Assembly (NCBI RefSeq): GCF_965227725.1 | Contig: NZ_CBDDGH010000005.1 | Location: forward strand, 620,001-684,000 | DNA: 64,000 bases | Reading direction: 5' to 3' | Source: Shimia sp965227725 | Lineage (GTDB): Bacteria; Pseudomonadota; Alphaproteobacteria; Rhodobacterales; Rhodobacteraceae | Part shown: positions 1-8,548 of the stretch, in pieces | Layout: every line of letters starts with the position of its first letter | Position numbering within the stretch: position 1 is the stretch's first letter | Program-made: the position numbers and the translations under genes | The notes under the pieces: model-generated | The model's input: the letters and a program-made list of their open reading frames with translations, nothing else | Told to the model about the DNA's origin: nothing | Databases searched by the model: none

Positions 1-1
1 A

Positions 2-29
2 ACCTTTGGAAATCAATTGTCCCAAAGGT
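2..29. repeat. Short inverted repeat at the left edge of the window
   Basis: ACCTTTGG (2-9) is matched by CCAAAGGT (22-29) around a 12-base AT-rich loop. No clear T-run follows on either strand, so a terminator is not established. It may belong to a gene outside the window. Confidence 0.4.
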
Positions 30-107
30 CAAACAAAATGCGCGTTTTCTCAAGACTTAATGCGATATGCCGCGCGCGGTTGCAAAACCATGGTGCAGCA
101 GATCCCA

Positions 108-140
108 AAAAGAAACGCCGGAGCGGGGCTCCGGCGTTTT
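108..140 (-). terminator. Intrinsic terminator of typA
   Basis: A perfect 10-bp stem (114-123 with 129-138, GC-rich core) has a 5-base loop. On the minus strand it is followed by TTTCTTTTT. It lies just past the typA stop codon. Confidence 0.85.
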
Positions 141-145
141 GTCAT

Positions 146-1966
146 TTAGCCAACTTGCTTGGACATCCGCTTGCGCTCATGCGGGTCCAGATAGCGTTTG
201 CGCAGACGCACGTTGTTGGGGGTCACTTCCACCAGCTCGTCGTCGTTGATGTAGGCAATTGCCTCTTCCAGAGAGAGCACCATCGGCGTGGTCAGACGCA
301 CCGCTTCGTCAGAGCCGGAGGCGCGAACGTTGGTGAGCTTCTTGCCTTTGAGCGGGTTCACTTCGAGATCGTTGTCACGGGAGTGCTCGCCGATGATCAT
401 GCCGGTGTAGACGTCGGCCTGTGCGCCGATCATCATCTTGCCGCGATCTTCGAGGTTCCAGAGAGCGTAGGCCACAGACTGGCCGTTCTCCATGGAGATC
501 AGCACACCTGCGCGGCGGCCCGGGATGGCGCCTTTGAATTCGGTCCAGCCGTGGAACACGCGGTTCAGAACGCCGGTGCCGCGGGTGTCGGTGAGGAATT
601 CACCGTGGTAGCCGATCAGGCCACGGGATGGGACGTGCGCGATGATGCGGGTTTTGCCTGCACCTGCGGGGCGCATTTCAACCAGCTCACCTTTGCGCGC
701 GCCGGTGAGTTTTTCGATCACCGCGCCGGAGTATTCGTCATCCACGTCGATGGTGGCCTCTTCGACCGGCTCCATCTTCACGCCGTTCTCTTCGCGCATG
801 ATCACCTGCGGACGGGAGATCGACAGCTCAAAGCCTTCGCGGCGCATGTTTTCGATCAGAACGCCCATCTGAAGTTCGCCACGGCCGGACACCTCAAAGG
901 CTTCGCCACCCGGGGTGTCTTCGATTTTGATCGCGACGTTGGATTCCGCTTCTTTATAGAGGCGGTCACGGATCACACGGGACTGCACTTTTTTGCCGTC
1001 ACGACCGGCCAGAGGGCTGTCGTTGATGCCAAAGGTCACGGTGATGGTGGGCGGATCGATTGGCTGTGCTTCCAGCGGCTCATCCACGGCCAGCGCGCAG
1101 ATGGTGTCTGCCACGGTGGCTTTCGCCATACCCGCGATGGAGACGATGTCGCCAGCTTGGGCTTCTTCGATGTCCTGCTGGGCAAGACCACGGAAGGCCT
1201 GAATCTTGGTGACGCGGAACTGTTCGATTTTCTGGCCGATGCGGGAGATCGCCTGGACGGTTGCGCCCACTTTCAGTGTCCCGGATTCCACACGACCGGT
1301 GAGGATGCGGCCCACAAAGGGGTCAGAGCCCAGCGTGGTGGCCAGCATGCGGAAATCATCGTCCTGACGGGTCACCTGCTTGGGGGCAGGAACGTGGTTC
1401 ACGATCAGGTTGAAGAGCGCGTGCAGGTCTTTGCGCGGGCCATCAAGCTCTGCATCCGCCCAGCCGTTACGGCCGGAGGCATACATATGCGGGAAGTCGA
1501 GCTGATCGTCGTTTGCATCAAGCGAGGCAAAGAGGTCAAAACACTCATCCAGCGCGCGGTCCGGCTCGGCGTCTGGCTTGTCGACTTTGTTCAGCACCAC
1601 AATCGGGCGCAGACCCAGCGCAAGCGCCTTGGAGGTCACGAATTTGGTCTGGGGCATTGGGCCTTCTGCGGCGTCCACCAGCAGAACCACACCATCCACC
1701 ATGCTCAGGATACGCTCCACTTCGCCACCGAAGTCGGCGTGGCCGGGGGTGTCCACGATGTTGATGCGGGTGCCTTTCCATTCCACGGAAGTTGGCTTGG
1801 CAAAGATCGTGATGCCGCGTTCGCGCTCCAGATCGTTGCTGTCCATGGCGCGTTCCGCCACTTCTTGGTTTTCCCGGAATGCGCCCGACTGTTTCAGCAG
1901 CTCGTCCACAAGCGTGGTTTTGCCGTGGTCAACGTGAGCGATGATGGCGATGTTGCGAAGATCCAT
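146..1966 (-). CDS. typA: Ribosome-associated translational GTPase TypA/BipA
   Basis: This is a GTPase of the EF-G/LepA class that binds the ribosome and supports assembly and stress or cold adaptation; the role is known from the family. It is 606 residues, the normal family length. Visible motifs are the G1 loop AHVDHGKT (residues 10-17), switch I RERGIT (48-53), G3 DTPGH (72-76) and G4 NKVD (126-129), followed by EF-G-like beta-barrel and alpha/beta domains. I start it at the ATG at 1966, which gives the usual MDLRNIAIIAHVDHGK beginning. The frame is open for 16 more codons upstream, but these lack family similarity. It is a single-gene unit with its own terminator. Confidence 0.97.
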   Translation of the reverse strand: MDLRNIAIIAHVDHGKTTLVDELLKQSGAFRENQEVAERAMDSNDLERERGITIFAKPTSVEWKGTRINIVDTPGHADFGGEVERILSMVDGVVLLVDAAEGPMPQTKFVTSKALALGLRPIVVLNKVDKPDAEPDRALDECFDLFASLDANDDQLDFPHMYASGRNGWADAELDGPRKDLHALFNLIVNHVPAPKQVTRQDDDFRMLATTLGSDPFVGRILTGRVESGTLKVGATVQAISRIGQKIEQFRVTKIQAFRGLAQQDIEEAQAGDIVSIAGMAKATVADTICALAVDEPLEAQPIDPPTITVTFGINDSPLAGRDGKKVQSRVIRDRLYKEAESNVAIKIEDTPGGEAFEVSGRGELQMGVLIENMRREGFELSISRPQVIMREENGVKMEPVEEATIDVDDEYSGAVIEKLTGARKGELVEMRPAGAGKTRIIAHVPSRGLIGYHGEFLTDTRGTGVLNRVFHGWTEFKGAIPGRRAGVLISMENGQSVAYALWNLEDRGKMMIGAQADVYTGMIIGEHSRDNDLEVNPLKGKKLTNVRASGSDEAVRLTTPMVLSLEEAIAYINDDELVEVTPNNVRLRKRYLDPHERKRMSKQVG

Positions 1967-2037
1967 AAGGGCAGCCTTTTCTGTTCGCGCCCGCCCTAAC
2001 GCGGGTTGCGACAAAAGGCCAGCCCTTTATAGGGAAA

Positions 2038-2373
2038 TTAATGCACTGCGGTCTTAGAAAACAGGTTGATGATCAAGATGCCAACCACAATCAGACCCAT
2101 TCCCAAAATGGCGGGCAGGTCGAGCTTTTGGCCGAAAGCAAAATAGGCGATCACGGAGATCGAGATGATGCCAAGGCCGGACCAGACCGCATAGGTGATG
2201 CCCACTGGCAGGAACTTGAGGGTCAACGCCATCATGTAGAACGCCAGACCATAGCCGATCACCACAATGATGGAGGGGATCGGTTTGGTGAACTGCTGGC
2301 TTGCCTGAAGCGCGGCGGTGCCGATGGTTTCAAACACAACGGCGATCAAGAGGATCAGATAGGCTTTGGGCAT
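2038..2373 (-). CDS. Small multidrug resistance (SMR) family transporter
   Basis: The 111-residue protein has four predicted membrane helices and sits in the inner membrane. It carries the SMR membrane glutamate (E15, equivalent to EmrE E14) and the YAVWSGLG signature of helix 3. Family members are dimeric proton-coupled exporters of quaternary ammonium compounds or guanidinium. The sequence does not settle between the EmrE/QacE and SugE/Gdx branches. It follows the YitT gene by 15 bases on the same strand, so the two are probably co-transcribed. Confidence 0.9.
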   Translation of the reverse strand: MPKAYLILLIAVVFETIGTAALQASQQFTKPIPSIIVVIGYGLAFYMMALTLKFLPVGITYAVWSGLGIISISVIAYFAFGQKLDLPAILGMGLIVVGILIINLFSKTAVH

Positions 2374-2388
2374 GGGGCGTCCTGATGG

Positions 2389-3009
2389 TCAGCGCGCGAT
2401 GTAGCGATCGCGCCGGTGGTTGGTTGCAATCATTATATTGGTGATCGCGGCGCCGATCAGCGAGAAGACGACAGCGTTCAGGTCAAAAAACGACAGGGCG
2501 AGTGCAAAGACGACCACATCAAACCCAAGTTGCGTCCAGCCTGCTTTGATGCCGCGGGTGTCTTGCAGCCAGACCGCAACGATACCCACACCGCCAAGGG
2601 TGGCACCGTGGCGGAACAGGGCTATCAGGCCGGAGCCTGCGGTGATGCCTGCGAGGATTGCGGCCACCAGATTGTTGAGGTCGCTGATGGTGAAGAAGCT
2701 GGGCAGCAGATAGGACCAGAGCGACAGCAGCCCGACAGCCATGAAGGTTTTGAGCGTGAAGGTGAGCCCCATGCGCAGGTAGGCGATCACGTAGAACGGC
2801 ATGTTGAACACAAAGAACAACGCGGCGAAGGGCACGCCAAGCGCTTTGCTGGCCACAAGTGCGAGGCCCGCGATTTGACCGGTGAACAACCCGCTGTTCT
2901 GCAGGAAGGTCACAGACAGCGCCACCAAAAGTGTGCCAACCATAAGCCCCTGAAAATCATCAAAGAGGCTGTGTTTTTCGGGGTGAGGGGATTCCAGAAA
3001 GCTAACCAT
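2389..3009 (-). CDS. YitT-family integral membrane protein
   Basis: This 206-residue protein has five to six hydrophobic segments and the glycine-rich pattern of the YitT family (HGATLGGVGI near residue 135, TNIMIATNHRRD at the end). The substrate of the family is not established. It lacks the C-terminal cytosolic DUF2179 domain found in longer YitT proteins. No strong ribosome binding site precedes the ATG at 3009. It is the first gene of a likely two-gene unit with the SMR transporter. Confidence 0.8.
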   Translation of the reverse strand: MVSFLESPHPEKHSLFDDFQGLMVGTLLVALSVTFLQNSGLFTGQIAGLALVASKALGVPFAALFFVFNMPFYVIAYLRMGLTFTLKTFMAVGLLSLWSYLLPSFFTISDLNNLVAAILAGITAGSGLIALFRHGATLGGVGIVAVWLQDTRGIKAGWTQLGFDVVVFALALSFFDLNAVVFSLIGAAITNIMIATNHRRDRYIAR

Positions 3010-3126
3010 GGGGTGCGATTTGGATCAGAGAGCGCGGACTGTCCAGAGGGGGCAGGGCAAAGCAGCTATGAACGCTGCACAAAGCTCTGCCGTTGCATGA
3101 AGTTTGGGCATGTAAATTCAGGTGGT

Positions 3127-3156
3127 AAAAAGAAAAGGCGCCCGCATGGGGCGCCC
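3127..3156 (-). terminator. Intrinsic terminator of icd
   Basis: A 7-bp stem GGCGCCC/GGGCGCC (3137-3143 with 3149-3155) is followed on the minus strand by TTTTCTTTTT. It lies directly past the icd stop. Confidence 0.85.
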
Positions 3157-3165
3157 TCTCAAACG

Positions 3166-4380
3166 TTACGCGGCAAGCGCCTTGTTGAGATTCTCGTCGA
3201 TCTTCTCAAGGAAGCCCATGGTGGTGAGCCAGCCCTGATCCGGACCAACCAGCAAGGCGAGGTCTTTGGTCATATAGCCGCTTTCAACGGTTTCGATGAT
3301 CACACGCTCCAGCGTCTCGGCAAAGGCGCGCAGGGCGATGTTGTTGTCGAGTTTGGCGCGGTGCTTCAGGCCGCCGGTCCAGGCGTAGATCGAGGCGATC
3401 GAGTTGGTGGAGGTGGCTTCGCCTTTCTGGTGCTGACGATAGTGGCGGGTGACGGTGCCATGGGCCGCCTCTGCCTCCACGATCTTGCCGTCCGGGGTCA
3501 TCAGCTGGCTGGTCATCAGGCCGAGCGAGCCAAAGCCCTGTGCCACGGTGTCTGACTGCACGTCGCCATCGTAGTTTTTACAAGCCCAGACAAATTTGCC
3601 GTTCCACTTCATGGCGCAGGCGACCATATCGTCGATCAGGCGGTGCTCATACCAGATGCCGGCGGCTTTGAATTTCTCTTCAAACTCTTCCTCATAGACC
3701 TTCTGGAACAGGTCCTTGAAACGGCCGTCGTAGGCTTTCAGAATGGTGTTCTTGGTGGAGAGATACACTGGCCAGCCAAGGTTGAGGCCGTAGTTCAGCG
3801 AGGCGCGTGCGAAGTCGATGATCGAGCTGTCGAGGTTGTACATCGCTTGATAGACGCCTGCGGATGGGGCGTCATAGACCTCTTTTTCGATCACCGTGCC
3901 GTCTTCGCCGACAAATTTCATGGTCAGCTTGCCCGCGCCCGGGAAGGTGAAATCGGTGGCTTTGTACTGATCGCCAAAGGCGTGGCGGCCCACAACGATG
4001 GGGGAGGTCCAGCCCGGCACAAGGCGGGGCACGTTGCGGCAGATGATCGGCTGGCGGAAGACCACACCGCCGAGAATGTTGCGGATGGTGCCATTGGGGC
4101 TGCGCCACATCTGTTTGAGGCCAAATTCCTCGACGCGCTGCTCATCCGGTGTGATGGTCGCGCATTTCACCGCTACGCCGACCTCTTTGGTCTTCTCGGC
4201 GGCGTCGATGGTGATCTGGTCGTTGGTGCGGTCACGCTCTTCGATGCCGAGATCATAATAGAGCAGATCGAGGTCGAGATAGGGCAGGATGAGCTTGTCT
4301 TTGATGAACTGCCACATGATGCGGGTCATCTCATCGCCGTCCATTTCGACGATCGGGTTATCAACTTTGATCTTGGTCAT
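3166..4380 (-). CDS. icd: NADP-dependent isocitrate dehydrogenase
   Basis: This is the TCA-cycle enzyme that converts isocitrate to 2-oxoglutarate, CO2 and NADPH in the cytosol. The 404 residues match the homodimeric, eukaryote-like IDH subfamily common in alphaproteobacteria. Visible signatures are VEMDGDEMTRIMW near the N terminus and EAAHGTVTRHYR in the C-terminal third. The ATG at 4380 follows GGAGACCCCC. It is a single gene with its own terminator, divergent from the phosphodiesterase gene. The 228-base gap between them holds a palindromic element that could regulate either gene. Confidence 0.97.
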   Translation of the reverse strand: MTKIKVDNPIVEMDGDEMTRIMWQFIKDKLILPYLDLDLLYYDLGIEERDRTNDQITIDAAEKTKEVGVAVKCATITPDEQRVEEFGLKQMWRSPNGTIRNILGGVVFRQPIICRNVPRLVPGWTSPIVVGRHAFGDQYKATDFTFPGAGKLTMKFVGEDGTVIEKEVYDAPSAGVYQAMYNLDSSIIDFARASLNYGLNLGWPVYLSTKNTILKAYDGRFKDLFQKVYEEEFEEKFKAAGIWYEHRLIDDMVACAMKWNGKFVWACKNYDGDVQSDTVAQGFGSLGLMTSQLMTPDGKIVEAEAAHGTVTRHYRQHQKGEATSTNSIASIYAWTGGLKHRAKLDNNIALRAFAETLERVIIETVESGYMTKDLALLVGPDQGWLTTMGFLEKIDENLNKALAA

Positions 4381-4445
4381 GGGGGTCTCCTGTGAGCCGA
4401 GTCCTTCTTGCCGCTTCCTTAGCGGAAGTCAGGCCGATTTGAAAG

Positions 4446-4467
4446 TATTGTATGCAATAGTATACTA
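4446..4467. promoter_or_regulatory. Overlapping palindromes upstream of icd (possible operator)
   Basis: TATTGTATGCAATA (4446-4459; perfect 5-bp arms, 4-base centre) overlaps the perfect palindrome TAGTATACTA (4458-4467). Read toward icd this gives TACAAT, a good -10 hexamer, 68 bases before the start codon. The arrangement resembles GntR-type operators overlapping a promoter. The regulator is unknown. Confidence 0.5.
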
Positions 4468-4608
4468 AAAATTCGTAACATCTGCAGAAGTCTCTGCCTT
4501 GCGGTGCCGCGTGAGCGCTGCGGGTTGGCGAGAAGGCATCTCGACCGCACGCACGCGCAAGGATACCATGTGGCCATTGATTAACGCCATTGGGAGCCTG
4601 AGCCGCAT

Positions 4609-6429
4609 ATGACAACAGAAGTCTTAAGACATTATGGCGACTCCTGGCGCTTGCGGGTGCCTTTTGTGAAATCCCATCTGGTTTTCAATCTGCTGTTGGC
4701 AGCTGTGTTCACGCCGATGATGGCAGGTGCGATTTTTCTGGCCTTGAAGCTCTCCGGCAAACCGGCGCTCGCGGATTTTGATATCGCGTATTTCCTGCTT
4801 TCTCCGGTGGGGTTTGTGGCCGGTCTTTTGTTGATTGGCATGGTGCTTGTGCTGCTGACGCTGAACCTGTCGTTCATGATGGCGGTGGCGCTCAGAGACC
4901 GGGTGGGCAAATCACACGGGCTTTGGGATGGCATCGATCTGGTGATGCCGCGCTTGCCTGCGGTGCTGGGGCTGGCGGTGCAGATTGCGCTGAGGCTGCT
5001 GGCGCTTGCCGTGCCTTTTCTCGCGGTGGCAGGGCTGGCGTTTTGGTATTGGCTGAGCGCCTATGACATCAACTATTACCTCAGCACGCGCCCGCCGGAG
5101 TTTCAGCGTGCCGTTTTGGTGATCGCCGCGACGCTGGCTGTCATGGCAGGGGTGATGCTGTGGCGCAGTTTGGGCTGGGTGCTGTCGCTGCCGTTGGTGC
5201 TGTTTGAGAGCATGGCGCCAGCAGACGCGATCAGAGAGAGCAAAGGGATGATGACCGGCAAGCGCATGGCGTTTGCGGTTCAGATCATTGCATGGGCGCT
5301 GATTGGCGCGCTGGTGAGTGCGCTGGTGCTTGGCCTTGTGGCGTTTGGGCTGCAAGCGGGGCTGCATATGCTGTCTGAGAACCTGCGTGCAACTGCGGCT
5401 TTCTTATTGGTTTCAGTTGCTTGCTGGTCACTTTTGAATTTGCTCCTGACGTCCTGGACCACCGGAGCACTGGCGGTGACCTTTTTGGATGCCGCCGAGT
5501 GGCCTGACAGCAAGGCAGAGCGCCAAGCGCTTGCGCCGCGCGGGCTGTTGATCGCGGTGGTCGCTGTGGCCGCCGGGTCTGCGGGTCTTGGCGGTGCGGG
5601 TGTGCTGGAGCTGGCGCGCGTTGATCAGACACGGCCGGTGGCGGTGATTGCCCATCGCGGCGCAGCGGGTGCGCGCCCGGAAAATACCATGGCTTCAGTG
5701 ATGAAGGCGATTGAGGATCAGGCTGACTGGATCGAGATCGACGTGCAGGAAACCGTCGATGGCGCGGTAGTGGTGATGCATGACAGCGATTTCATGAAGC
5801 TTGCGGGCAATCCCATTAAGATCTGGGACGCGACACTGGCGGATCTGGAGGAGATCGACATCGGCAGCTGGTATGATCCGGCTTTTGCGACAGAGCGCGT
5901 GCCGCTGTTGCGCGATGTTCTTTTGGCGGCCAAAGACAAGGCCGGGGTGATCATTGAGCTGAAGTACTACGGCCATGATCAACAGCTGGAGCAGCGTGTG
6001 GTCGATATTGTCGAAGAGACCGGCATGGTGGAGCAGGTGCAGTTGATGTCGCTGAAATATGATGCGGTGCAAAAGATGCATGGGCTGCGCCCGGAATGGT
6101 CTGTGGGACTGCTGGCCTCGGCCGCGCTTGGCAATATGTGGAAGCTGGATGCGGATTTTCTGGCGGTGAACAGCGCGACCGTGTCGCTTGATCTGGTGAA
6201 ATCCGCGCAGGCGGTGGGCAAGCCCGTCTATGTCTGGACGGTCAATGATGCGCTGTCGATGTCTGGCATGCTGTCGCTGGGTGTGGACGGTTTGATCACG
6301 GATGAGCCTGCCTTGGCGCGGCAGGTGCTGGCCGAGCGCAAGACGCTGAGCGGCATTGAGCGGGCGATCCTTGGTATGGCCGGGCGCATTGGGCTGGATC
6401 TGCCGGAGCAGGGCGATGAGGATGCTTAA
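4609..6429 (+). CDS. Membrane-anchored glycerophosphodiester phosphodiesterase
   Basis: The protein has two parts. Residues 1-340 form a multi-helix membrane domain of the GDPD-membrane type. Residues 345-600 form a TIM-barrel glycerophosphodiester phosphodiesterase. Catalytic and metal residues are visible: H349-R350 in IAHRG, E376 and D378 in WIEIDV, and H391 in VMHD. The family hydrolyses glycerophosphodiesters from deacylated phospholipids to glycerol-3-phosphate and an alcohol. The 606 residues fit known membrane GDPDs. Its last codons overlap the start of the phospholipase A2-like gene, so the two are translationally coupled and plausibly act in sequence on phospholipids. Confidence 0.9.
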   Translation: MTTEVLRHYGDSWRLRVPFVKSHLVFNLLLAAVFTPMMAGAIFLALKLSGKPALADFDIAYFLLSPVGFVAGLLLIGMVLVLLTLNLSFMMAVALRDRVGKSHGLWDGIDLVMPRLPAVLGLAVQIALRLLALAVPFLAVAGLAFWYWLSAYDINYYLSTRPPEFQRAVLVIAATLAVMAGVMLWRSLGWVLSLPLVLFESMAPADAIRESKGMMTGKRMAFAVQIIAWALIGALVSALVLGLVAFGLQAGLHMLSENLRATAAFLLVSVACWSLLNLLLTSWTTGALAVTFLDAAEWPDSKAERQALAPRGLLIAVVAVAAGSAGLGGAGVLELARVDQTRPVAVIAHRGAAGARPENTMASVMKAIEDQADWIEIDVQETVDGAVVVMHDSDFMKLAGNPIKIWDATLADLEEIDIGSWYDPAFATERVPLLRDVLLAAKDKAGVIIELKYYGHDQQLEQRVVDIVEETGMVEQVQLMSLKYDAVQKMHGLRPEWSVGLLASAALGNMWKLDADFLAVNSATVSLDLVKSAQAVGKPVYVWTVNDALSMSGMLSLGVDGLITDEPALARQVLAERKTLSGIERAILGMAGRIGLDLPEQGDEDA

Positions 6430-6985
6430 ACGGCTGAGCCTGTGCCTCGCGGCTGCATTTGTGCCGGGGCACATGAGTTTCGCGGATGAGCGCGATGCGG
6501 CGCGGTTTTCCTTTCCGGCCAAGGTGGAAATCTGGCGGCACAGCCGATTGGAATTGGTGCGGGACAGCGATCCAGATGCATTGCAGCCCTTCACCACAGA
6601 TGGGTGTTCGGGGGGCATGTCCGCTGCTTGGGAGGCGCTGGCAGAGCAATCGCCCTGGTTTTATGAGGTCTTTGAAACGCAGGCGCCGTGGCATGTCTGC
6701 TGTGTGACCCATGATCGGGCGTATCATCTGGGCGGCGATGATGCTGCGCCGGAGGCCGGTTACTGGGCGCGCCTGCAGGCGGATGAGGCGCTGCGCAGCT
6801 GTGTGCAAGACGTCGGGCAACGCGACAGTGCGGCCTTGGCGGCGCAATACGGGCGCGATGCTGAGGAAGTGGCGGCGATCATCACTTTTGTCAGTCAGCG
6901 GATGTATGAGGCCGTGCGCCTTGGCGGGTGGCCGTGCTCAGGGCTGTCCTGGCGCTGGGGCTATGGCTGGCCGCAATGCTGGTGA
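6416..6985 (+). CDS. Exported phospholipase A2-like protein
   Basis: The 189-residue product starts with a basic, hydrophobic leader ending near FA-DE (residues 22-25), which looks like a Sec signal peptide. Residues 62-67 (DGCSGG) and 95-103 (CCVTHDRAY) resemble the calcium loop and catalytic CCxxHDxxY helix of secreted PLA2, with H99-D100 as the presumed dyad. C64, C95, C96, C129, C174 and C188 could form disulfides. The fourth helix cysteine of eukaryotic PLA2 (CCxxHDxCY) is Ala here. Two in-frame ATGs, 6416 and 6422, both lie inside the end of the upstream gene; I take the first. PLA2 activity is inferred from the motif, not shown. Confidence 0.65.
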   Translation: MRMLKRLSLCLAAAFVPGHMSFADERDAARFSFPAKVEIWRHSRLELVRDSDPDALQPFTTDGCSGGMSAAWEALAEQSPWFYEVFETQAPWHVCCVTHDRAYHLGGDDAAPEAGYWARLQADEALRSCVQDVGQRDSAALAAQYGRDAEEVAAIITFVSQRMYEAVRLGGWPCSGLSWRWGYGWPQCW

Positions 6986-6993
6986 GCTGCGCT

Positions 6994-7575
6994 TTAGGCG
7001 CGTCCGTCAAACCACGCGGCAATGCGGGCCTTGAGATGATCCCAAATCGCGGGCGCGCCTTTGGCCACTTTCCAGCCGACGCGGTCTTCAAGCTGCTGGC
7101 GTGTGACGTTGTATTCAGGCCACGTGCCGCCGTCGGTTTCCAGATTGCCAATCACCGGTTGAACTCGATCAATGCTTTTGGCAAAGACCGCGTCATCACT
7201 TTCGGCGGCTTCAAATTCATCCCATAAGGCACGGAATTCATTGGCTTGATCGGCAGGCAAAAGACCGAAGATGCGATCTGCGGCGGCGCTTTCGGCGGCC
7301 TCCATCGCGGCAATGTCATGATCGCCATGGATGGGGCTGTCACCCACATCGATTTCCACAAGATCGTGGATCAGCAGCATGCGGATGACGCGGTCGATGT
7401 TGATGTCACGATTGGCGTGTTCAGCCAGGATCATCGCATAAAGCGCGATGTGCCAGCTGTGGCTGCCGCTGTCTTCTTTGCGGTGGCCATCGAGCACCTT
7501 GGTGGCCCGATATACAGATTTGAGTTTGTCCGCCTCAGTCAGAAAGGCAATTTGCTGGCTGAGACGATCGCTCAT
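6994..7575 (-). CDS. HD-domain nucleotide hydrolase (YfbR/HDDC2-like)
   Basis: The 193-residue protein is a metal-dependent HD phosphohydrolase. Visible ligands are H31 and H42 (in SHSWHIA), H70-D71 (LLIHDLVEID) and the following acidic residues E74 and D77. This pattern is that of 5'-deoxynucleotidases of the YfbR/HDDC2 group, which remove phosphate from dNMPs. Substrate choice is inferred from the family. It is the third gene of an operon, and its ATG overlaps the stop of the small upstream gene by four bases (ATGA). Confidence 0.85.
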   Translation of the reverse strand: MSDRLSQQIAFLTEADKLKSVYRATKVLDGHRKEDSGSHSWHIALYAMILAEHANRDINIDRVIRMLLIHDLVEIDVGDSPIHGDHDIAAMEAAESAAADRIFGLLPADQANEFRALWDEFEAAESDDAVFAKSIDRVQPVIGNLETDGGTWPEYNVTRQQLEDRVGWKVAKGAPAIWDHLKARIAAWFDGRA

Positions 7576-7823
7576 GTGGGCTTTGTTTCCGCTGCTGCTT
7601 TGGCCGCGCGGGCGGCTTTGACTTTGTTCACCAGAAAGGCGCGCGCTTTCTCTTCCGACATGCGCACGCGGATCTCGGTCAGAAAGGCCTCTTCAAGAGA
7701 CTGCGAAGACGCCGCCAGCATATTTCCAACTTCCACAAAGAGGCGCTCATCACCCAGCTCTTTCTGGGCTTTGAGAGTGTCTTCGGCAAGTTTGGCCGCC
7801 AGCGTCTCCAGCGAAGAGCTCAT
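7572..7823 (-). CDS. Small conserved-looking protein of unknown function
   Basis: I do not recognise this 83-residue, charged, helix-rich protein. It has no membrane segment or cysteine. The C terminus is Lys/Ala-rich (residues 59-80), resembling a solvent-exposed or nucleic-acid-facing tail. It is real on context: it overlaps the hydrolase stop (TGATG) at one end and the HD gene start (ATGA) at the other, so it is translated between two enzymes. Confidence 0.75.
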   Translation of the reverse strand: MSSSLETLAAKLAEDTLKAQKELGDERLFVEVGNMLAASSQSLEEAFLTEIRVRMSEEKARAFLVNKVKAARAAKAAAETKPT

Positions 7824-8479
7824 CAGCGGGTGCTTTCCGTCAGGCGGCGCTTCACGTAGTCGGTCACATTGCCGGTGAGTTGATCCATATACTCATCGGT
7901 TTCAAAGAAGTGGCCGGCACCGTCGATTTCGGTGTGCGTGATGGTGATGCCCTTTTGCTCGTGAAGCTTGTTCACAAGCGTATGGGTTTCTGCCGGAGGC
8001 GCCACACGGTCGTTCTTGCCGTTGATGATCAGACCAGAGCTCGGGCAGGGCGCGAGGAAGGAGAAATCATACATGTTGGCGGGCGGGGCCACGGAGATGA
8101 AGCCGGTGATTTCCGGACGGCGCATCAGAAGCTGCATGCCGATCCAGGCACCAAAGGAGAAGCCAGCAACCCAGCAGTGCTTGGAATTGTTGTTCATCGA
8201 CTGCAGATAGTCGAGTGCGGAGGCCGCATCAGACAGCTCACCCACGCCCTGGTCGTATTCGCCCTGAGACCGGCCAACACCACGGAAGTTAAACCGCAGA
8301 ACGGTGAACCCCATGTTGTAGAATGCGTAGTGCAGATTGTAGACGACCTTGTTGTTCATCGTGCCGCCAAATTGCGGATGCGGATGCAATACGATGGCGA
8401 TGGGGGCGTCTTTTTCTTTCTGCGGGTGGTAGCGGCCTTCGAGGCGGCCTTCTGGTCCTGGAAAAATCACCTCAGGCAT
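7823..8479 (-). CDS. Alpha/beta hydrolase, short serine hydrolase family
   Basis: This is a single-domain alpha/beta hydrolase of 218 residues. The nucleophile elbow is GFSFG (Ser about 108), the acid is likely Asp in GKNDRVAP (about 157) and the base is His in GAGHFFE (about 190). It has an HPHPQFGG oxyanion motif and no signal peptide. These features match the YcjY/OsmC-neighbour group annotated as alpha/beta hydrolases in alphaproteobacteria; the substrate is unknown. The frame extends to a TTG at 8491, closer to the GGGAGA ribosome site, so the start is uncertain by four codons. It leads a three-gene operon divergent from iscR. Confidence 0.85.
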   Translation of the reverse strand: MPEVIFPGPEGRLEGRYHPQKEKDAPIAIVLHPHPQFGGTMNNKVVYNLHYAFYNMGFTVLRFNFRGVGRSQGEYDQGVGELSDAASALDYLQSMNNNSKHCWVAGFSFGAWIGMQLLMRRPEITGFISVAPPANMYDFSFLAPCPSSGLIINGKNDRVAPPAETHTLVNKLHEQKGITITHTEIDGAGHFFETDEYMDQLTGNVTDYVKRRLTESTR

Positions 8480-8519
8480 GTTTGTCGTCAATCTCCCTCA
8501 GAAAGGTGCCCGGGAATTC

Positions 8520-8548
8520 TTGACGAAATCCCTCTATCACCTTAGAAC
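8520..8548 (+). promoter_or_regulatory. Predicted iscR promoter
   Basis: TTGACG (8520-8525) and TAGAAC (8543-8548) are 17 bases apart and point toward iscR. The -10 hexamer lies inside the palindrome at 8542-8556, so binding there would block RNA polymerase. Confidence 0.55.

Noticed and set aside
17..1999. Very long open frame antisense to typA
   Set aside because: It mirrors a confident GTPase gene, has His/Val/Gly-rich non-protein composition and no ribosome site; high GC bias produces such frames.
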